From NCBI GenBank assembly GCA_913046825.1, contig CAJWTF010000019.1:1-37580 (forward strand): DNA of 37,580 nt, given 5' to 3'. The notes beneath the pieces are model-generated. The model searched no databases. It was not told where the DNA came from and saw nothing but the letters and a program-made list of their open reading frames with translations. Both the position numbers and the translations under genes were made by a program. This stretch comes from an uncultured Rickettsiales bacterium. GTDB lineage: Bacteria > Pseudomonadota > Alphaproteobacteria > UBA8366. This document shows positions 33,610 through 37,580 of the stretch, piece by piece; positions within the stretch are counted from its first letter, which is position 1, and each line of letters begins with the position of its first letter.

Positions 33610-34473
33610 ATGTCGAAATTCCTGCGATACAAAAAGACCGGCCACATTGTCACACTGACAATGAACGCACCTGAATCCATGAACGCTTTGTCGGGCCCGG
33701 ATCAATATGGTGACTTTGAAAAGTACTGCGCCAAGATCAACCAGGACTATGACGTGCGATGCGTCATTCTAACCGGCAACGGCCGCGCCTTTAGTGCGGG
33801 CGGCAACGTCAAAGACATGCAAGATCGTAACAATAAGGGCCAACCCCCTTCGGTCGTGATCCGTGATTGGTACAAGAACGGTATCCAGCGCATCCCGATG
33901 GCGTTCTATAATCTGGAAGTCCCGACCATCGCCGCCGTCAACGGTGCTGCGACAGGAGCCGGCTGCGACCTGACTTGCATGGCGGATATCCGCATCGCTT
34001 CGACTTACGCGCGCTTCGCCGAAACCTTCGTGAAGATCGGCATTTCACCGGGCGACGGCGGTGCCTATTTCTTACCCCGCGTCATCTCGATGTCGAACGC
34101 CGCCGAAATGGTCTTCACCGGAGAGCTGATCGATGCTGCCAAAGCTCTGGAAACGGGCCTGGTCTCGCAAGTCGTGGAACCGGATGAATTAATGAACGCC
34201 GCAAAAGCCATGGCGGACCGCATCGCCGCCAACCCACCACACGCATTGCGCTTATCCAAGAAGCTGCTACGGGAGAGCTCGAACTCCACGATGAACCAGC
34301 TGCTTGAACTCTCGGCGGTCTACAACGCCATGCTGCAACACACCGACGACCATCGCGAGCGGGTCGACGATCTAGTGGCGCGGATTTCCTCGAAAGCGAA
34401 GAAAAAGCCGGCCGCGAAACGCGCGCCCACCAAGAAAAAAGCACCACCGAAACGGGCGGCGGCGAAGAAATAG
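33610..34473 (+). CDS. Enoyl-CoA hydratase/isomerase-like crotonase with basic C-terminal tail
   Basis: A 287-residue crotonase-fold protein. The oxyanion hole is visible in FSAGGNVKDM (about 61-70) and NGAATGAGCDLTCMADIRIA (about 111-130), and the second active-site Glu in AAEMVFTG (Glu166). The position of the first catalytic Glu appears to be Phe140 in FAETFVKIG, so the enzyme may be an isomerase or other crotonase, not a plain hydratase. After the fold comes a 26-residue tail (about 262-287) made of K, R, A and P repeats, with roughly half the residues basic, looking like a histone-H1/HU-type tail. It is divergent from the acyl-CoA dehydrogenase pair. Confidence 0.9.
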   Translation: MSKFLRYKKTGHIVTLTMNAPESMNALSGPDQYGDFEKYCAKINQDYDVRCVILTGNGRAFSAGGNVKDMQDRNNKGQPPSVVIRDWYKNGIQRIPMAFYNLEVPTIAAVNGAATGAGCDLTCMADIRIASTYARFAETFVKIGISPGDGGAYFLPRVISMSNAAEMVFTGELIDAAKALETGLVSQVVEPDELMNAAKAMADRIAANPPHALRLSKKLLRESSNSTMNQLLELSAVYNAMLQHTDDHRERVDDLVARISSKAKKKPAAKRAPTKKKAPPKRAAAKK

Positions 34474-34480
34474 CGCATTC

Positions 34481-34518
34481 GTGACAGTCACTTATATCGC
34501 GATATAAATGACTGTCAC
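34481..34518. repeat. Long near-perfect palindrome between convergent genes
   Basis: Outer arms GTGACAGTCA (34481-34490) and TGACTGTCAC (34509-34518), a three-base step with one mismatch (CTT against AAA), and a perfect inner palindrome ATATCGCGATAT (34494-34505). The whole 38 bases can form one hairpin with 18 of 19 pairs. It sits between the stops of the crotonase (+) and the UxaA-type gene (-). It may be a two-way terminator, a protein-binding site, or a REP-type element; the TGACAGTCA end resembles sequences seen near RAYT-type repeats. There is no U-tract. Confidence 0.7.
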
Positions 34519-34529
34519 CCAAATGGCTC

Positions 34530-36059
34530 CTACATCACCGCTCCGATTTGCCAAGGGACGAACTCGTCGTCGCCGAAGCCTTGGGCTTCGCTTTTGGTCG
34601 GGCTGCCGGAGGCGACCTCCAACAAGCGGTCAAAGATGCGACTGCCCATTTCCTGGATCGAGATTCCTTCGTCGACGACCACGCCACAATTGATGTCCAT
34701 GTCCTCCTCCATGCGGGTGTACATGGTGGAGTTGGTCGCGAGCTTTAAGCTCGGTGAGGGTTTGCAGCCGTAGACGGAACCCCGGCCCGTGGTGAAGCAG
34801 ACGATGGTAGCACCGGCCGCCACCTGGCCCGTAATAGAGCATGGGTCGTAGCCCGGCGAGTCCATGAACACGAATCCCTTCTCGCGGATTTCCTCGGCGT
34901 ATTTGTAGACGCCAGTTAGGTTTGTCGTACCACCCTTGGCCGCCGCACCCAGGGATTTCTCCAGGATCGTGGTGAGGCCGCCCTCCTTGTTGCCGGGACT
35001 CGGGTTGTTGTTCATCTCGCCATTGTTGCGCTCGGTATAGTCTTCCCACCAGCGGATGCGTTCAATCAGCTTCGCGCCGACCTCGGGGGTTACCGCCCTG
35101 CGCGTCAGCAGGTGTTCAGCGCCGTATATCTCCGGTGTCTCACTGAGGATACCGGTACCCCCATTCTGCACCAATATATCGACCGCCGCCCCAAGGGACG
35201 GATTGGCGGTAATGCCTGAATAGGCGTCGGAGCCACCGCATTGCAGCGCCAAGGTCAACTCGCTCGCGGGGACCGCCTCCCGCGATATCTTGTTCGCTTC
35301 CGGCAGCATTTCCTTGATGAGTTCGACACCGCGCGCGACCGTCTTCCGCGTGCCGCCGGTATCCTGGATGGTCATGGTGCGGAATTTTGGTCCCCGTTCG
35401 ATCCCGTAGGCCTCTAGTAGGAAGTCGATCTGATTGACTTCGCAGCCGAGCCCGACCATCAAAATACCGCCAAAATTGGGATGCCGCGCAAAGCCCCACA
35501 ACGTGCGTTGCAGGTTCTCGTACCCTCCGCCAGAATCCGCCATGCCGCATCCAGTACCATGGACGCAAGCCACCACACCGTCGACATTGGGATAATCCCC
35601 CAATACGTCCCGATTGACGGACTCAGCGATATAGCGCGCAACCGTCGCCGAGCAGTTCACGCTCGTCAGCACTCCGATATAGTTCCGCGTTGCGACTTTG
35701 CCGTTATGCCGCCGGTAACCTTGGAATGTCGCCTGATTGCCAAGTGGCACGAATTTCGTCGCCCGCGCTTCCGTCGAATGTGCGTAGTCGCGCTCAAAGA
35801 TTTGCATTTCCATGTTCTGGACGTGCAGATGGCCGCCGGGTGCGACGTCTTGAAGCGCGAACCCGATGATCTGATTGTATTTGCGGATGGCCTCTCCCAC
35901 AGCAATCGGCGCAGTCGCGATTTTGTGCCCTGCCGGAATTTGCGTGAGTGCCGAGATGCCCTCGCCCAGTATCTCCGTGCCCGGCAGAATGTCCGTTCGC
36001 GCCACCACGACGTTGTCGGCCGCGTTCAATCGAATGGTGATCGGTTTGGCGTCGGTCAT
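34530..36059 (-). CDS. UxaA-family hydro-lyase (altronate/galactarate dehydratase-like)
   Basis: A 509-residue protein with an N-terminal SAF domain (about 7-80: RLNAADNVVVARTDI, KIATAPIAVGEAIRKYNQII) and the long UxaA/GarD catalytic part. Landmarks are RNYIGVLTSVNCSAT, CVHGTGCGMADSGGG, LMVGLGCEVNQ, LALQCGGSDAYSGITANP, and FTTGRGSVYGCKPSPSLKLA. These dehydrate sugar acids such as D-altronate with Fe or Mn. The exact sugar acid is unknown, since GarD and UxaA share this layout. The ATG at 36059 has GGAGG five bases upstream; a TTG 12 bases earlier is unlikely. It is divergent from the small 64-residue gene and its upstream gap holds an inverted repeat. Confidence 0.88.
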   Translation of the reverse strand: MTDAKPITIRLNAADNVVVARTDILPGTEILGEGISALTQIPAGHKIATAPIAVGEAIRKYNQIIGFALQDVAPGGHLHVQNMEMQIFERDYAHSTEARATKFVPLGNQATFQGYRRHNGKVATRNYIGVLTSVNCSATVARYIAESVNRDVLGDYPNVDGVVACVHGTGCGMADSGGGYENLQRTLWGFARHPNFGGILMVGLGCEVNQIDFLLEAYGIERGPKFRTMTIQDTGGTRKTVARGVELIKEMLPEANKISREAVPASELTLALQCGGSDAYSGITANPSLGAAVDILVQNGGTGILSETPEIYGAEHLLTRRAVTPEVGAKLIERIRWWEDYTERNNGEMNNNPSPGNKEGGLTTILEKSLGAAAKGGTTNLTGVYKYAEEIREKGFVFMDSPGYDPCSITGQVAAGATIVCFTTGRGSVYGCKPSPSLKLATNSTMYTRMEEDMDINCGVVVDEGISIQEMGSRIFDRLLEVASGSPTKSEAQGFGDDEFVPWQIGAVM

Positions 36060-36077
36060 TTGACCCTCCAATGTATG

Positions 36078-36131
36078 TCCAATCCGGATATTCGTGCGAT
36101 AAGGCTACGAGAGCAAGTAATCCGGCTTGGA
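36078..36131. promoter_or_regulatory. Inverted repeat upstream of the UxaA-type gene
   Basis: Arms TCCAATCCGGAT (36078-36089) and ATCCGGCTTGGA (36120-36131) match at 11 of 12 positions with a 30-base spacer, starting 19 bases upstream of the gene's ATG on the minus strand. It may be a pair of operator half-sites for a LacI/GntR-type regulator or a leader hairpin. No such regulator is in the window. Confidence 0.45.
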
Positions 36132-36211
36132 TAATTTTGTAACGACCCTCGCCAATACCAATTACAGAGTTATTCTCGATATGATCAAAAGTTAATTCGC
36201 CAGAGGTCCTC

Positions 36212-36406
36212 ATGCCCATCGAACTATTCATAGAACAATGGTCAGCCCCAACCGGGGGCGTATTGTACCCCTGGTCCATCTGGAAGAACGGCAAGCAGGT
36301 GCACTATGGCCAGCGCTTGCGGACGCGGGACGAGGCGGAACAGGAAGGGCTGCATTACTGCCAGCATGTACTTGGAGAAACGCCAGAACGAATCACGCGG
36401 CTTTAG
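36212..36406 (+). CDS. Small hypothetical protein
   Basis: A 64-residue protein with no family I can name. It starts MPIELFIEQWSAPTGGVLYP and contains WSIWKNGKQVHYGQRLRTRDEAEQEGLHYC broken at the KNGK turn, suggesting a short beta hairpin followed by a helix. An AGAGG stands five bases before the ATG, which supports real translation. It is 26 bases ahead of an SDR gene on the same strand and is probably part of its transcript. Two Cys/His near the C-terminus (HYCQH) could be coincidence. Hypothetical, but more than a random frame. Confidence 0.6.
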   Translation: MPIELFIEQWSAPTGGVLYPWSIWKNGKQVHYGQRLRTRDEAEQEGLHYCQHVLGETPERITRL

Positions 36407-36432
36407 CCGACAACGCATAAGGAACATCACGC

Positions 36433-37182
36433 ATGGAATTCGGATTAAAGGGTAAAGGCGTCGTCGTGACCGGCGGCAGCCGGGGCATCGGCTTCGCCAT
36501 CGCGGAGGCGTTCGCGGCGGAGGGCGCCAATGTATCGATTTGCGGGCGCACACAAAGTTCCCTCGATGCTGCGAAAGAAAAACTCGTGGCCCATGGCAGT
36601 ACCGTGCATGCCGCTATCTGCGATGTCGGCGATGCTGCCTCGCTCGAATCCTATATTAATACGGCTGAGGCGGCCCTCGGTGGACTTGGCGTCTTAGTCA
36701 ACAATCCATCCGGTTTCGGGCGCACCGACGACGAGGATGGCTGGCGGAAATCCATTGATGTGGATCTCATGGCCACGCTGCGGGGTAGTTGGCAGGCCAT
36801 TCCGATGATCGAGAAATCCGGCGGCGGGGCCGTCATTCATATCTCTACCATCTCCGCCCTGACCGAGAGCATGCGCACGCCGCCCTACGGCGCCATCAAA
36901 GCAGCGGTAAACCATTATACGGTGACGCAGGCGAAGTCGTTTGCGCCGAAGGGGATTCGCGTAAATGCCATCTGCCCTGGCTCGATCTATTTCGAGGGCG
37001 GCGTGTGGGACGATGCGAAAAAGAACAACCCGGCACTTTACGACAGTATTCAAGCAAGCATCCCGTCAGGGAGATACGGTACACCAGAAGAGATTGCCGC
37101 CGTTGCAGTCTTCCTCGGCTCGGATGCCGGACGCTGGGTGACCGGACAGGCTATCGCGGTGGACGGAGGACAAGCCCTTTAA
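36433..37182 (+). CDS. SDR-family NAD(P)-dependent oxidoreductase
   Basis: A 249-residue SDR with TGGSRGIG (13-20), NNPSGFG (90-96) in place of the common NNAG, Ser in HISTISA (about 138-141), and YGAIK (Tyr152, Lys156); the end VTGQAIAVDGGQAL is classical. It reduces or oxidises a small carbonyl/alcohol, substrate unknown. The ATG is the first good one after the small hypothetical gene. Its stop codon is immediately followed by the remains of an insertion sequence, so its 3' region has been rearranged while the coding part remained whole. Confidence 0.92.
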   Translation: MEFGLKGKGVVVTGGSRGIGFAIAEAFAAEGANVSICGRTQSSLDAAKEKLVAHGSTVHAAICDVGDAASLESYINTAEAALGGLGVLVNNPSGFGRTDDEDGWRKSIDVDLMATLRGSWQAIPMIEKSGGGAVIHISTISALTESMRTPPYGAIKAAVNHYTVTQAKSFAPKGIRVNAICPGSIYFEGGVWDDAKKNNPALYDSIQASIPSGRYGTPEEIAAVAVFLGSDAGRWVTGQAIAVDGGQAL

Positions 37183-37183
37183 G

Positions 37184-37580
37184 ATGAAGATACGCGGCTC
37201 CTTCAGGGTGTAGAAGATGTCACCGGTCAGTAATTCGTACCTGAAACGGGCGTTGAAGCTTTCACAATATCCGTTCTCCCATGGCGAGCCTGATACGATA
37301 TCGGCGGTCTTTGATCTGACTGCGTTGATCCATGCCTGGATCGCCTTAGCAACGAACTCAGGTCAGTTGTCCGATCGGATGAAAGCAGGCACGCTGCGCA
37401 TGATGAACAGTCGATGGCCCAAACGTGATTGGGATGGGTCGGGCGCAGCCTGATGATCGACTTTTCCTTGTGATAGAGCCGTTGGCGCTTTCTTTGCCGT
37501 TGCGGCAGCTGAAGGCCCTCTTCGCGCCAGTCCAATCACCCGGCAGTTCCGTCTCTGCGACGTCGCAAGCTTCTGGCGCG
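37184..37580 (-). mobile_element. Degraded IS3-family transposase fragment
   Basis: Minus-strand remains of an IS3-family OrfB (DDE) transposase. I read PQRQRKRQRL then IIRLRPTHPNHVWAID (first Asp of the triad), a jump by deletion to RSVPAFIRSDN (second Asp), then after a stop (TGA 37363-37365, in place of Gly) PEFVAKAIQAWINAVRSK, SGSPWENGYCESFNARFRYE with the final Glu region, and LLTGDIFYTLKE. The C-terminal end of the transposase is missing near 37190, right against the SDR gene. The other end runs off the window. No terminal inverted repeat was identified. Inactive. Confidence 0.85.

Noticed and set aside
35481..36134. A 217-residue plus-strand frame opposite the UxaA-type gene
   Set aside because: Antisense to a strongly conserved enzyme; nothing gene-like in it.
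1..37580. CRISPR array, tRNA or rRNA genes
   Set aside because: No regularly spaced repeats, cloverleaf-like segments or ribosomal RNA-like stretches were seen on either strand.

Overview
The window looks like an accessory, catabolism-rich stretch from an alphaproteobacterium, most likely a Rhodospirillales-like or other environmental lineage. The evidence is a glycine-type 5-aminolevulinate synthase (the alphaproteobacterial route to heme), moderately high GC, and typical alphaproteobacterial acyl-CoA and Fe(II)/2-oxoglutarate dioxygenase families. I see no rRNA, tRNA or CRISPR array. The lineage is an inference.

Layout. 1-481 has no recognisable gene. 482-4.1 kb holds an SDR, a stand-alone acyl-CoA carboxylase beta subunit, a cupin and a PadR-type regulator. 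4.1-7.95 kb holds an ALA synthase and class III aminotransferase operon, divergent from a RimK-like ATP-grasp ligase with an early amber stop, followed by a strong terminator. 8.1-11.1 kb is a minus-strand operon: GAF protein, amidohydrolase with its middle deleted, cysteine hydrolase, small membrane protein, and a heavily decayed dienelactone-hydrolase-like gene. 11.5-12.8 kb is a frameshifted alpha/beta-hydrolase and a small unknown protein. 12.9-17.0 kb is a minus-strand operon of two MaoC proteins, a CitE-like lyase, a family III CoA-transferase and a GST. This set resembles an itaconate/mesaconate-type C5-dicarboxylate pathway (CoA transfer, hydration, C-C cleavage).

17.1-25.4 kb is oxidative: three TauD/TfdA dioxygenases, a frameshifted PhyH dioxygenase coupled to a 3-hydroxyisobutyrate-dehydrogenase-like enzyme, an LLM flavin monooxygenase, an MmgE/PrpD protein, an AhpD-like protein, and the relic of an ABC transporter/cNMP-binding fusion. 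25.6-27.2 kb is an acyl-CoA ligase bracketed by copies of a short dispersed repeat, followed by a relic of a conserved protein of unknown function. 28.3-33.5 kb is a tight six-gene minus-strand operon: two acyl-CoA dehydrogenase subunits, SDR, 3-HIBADH-like enzyme, carboxymuconolactone-decarboxylase-like protein, and a second paralogous SDR. It is divergent from a crotonase with a histone-H1-like basic tail. The window ends with a UxaA-type hydro-lyase, a 64-residue protein, a fourth SDR and a degraded IS3-family transposase.

Two themes stand out. First, many CoA-thioester and dicarboxylate enzymes sit together without transporters, which suggests use of small organic acids or host or algal metabolites. 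Second, about seven genes are visibly broken by nonsense codons, homopolymer frameshifts and internal deletions, while their neighbours are intact. That pattern fits ongoing genome erosion, though some single-base shifts could be assembly errors. I do not see one clearly new defence or biosynthetic system; the best candidates for novelty are the MaoC pair with the CoA-transferase of reordered domains, the tailed crotonase, and the paired-SDR acyl-CoA dehydrogenase operon.
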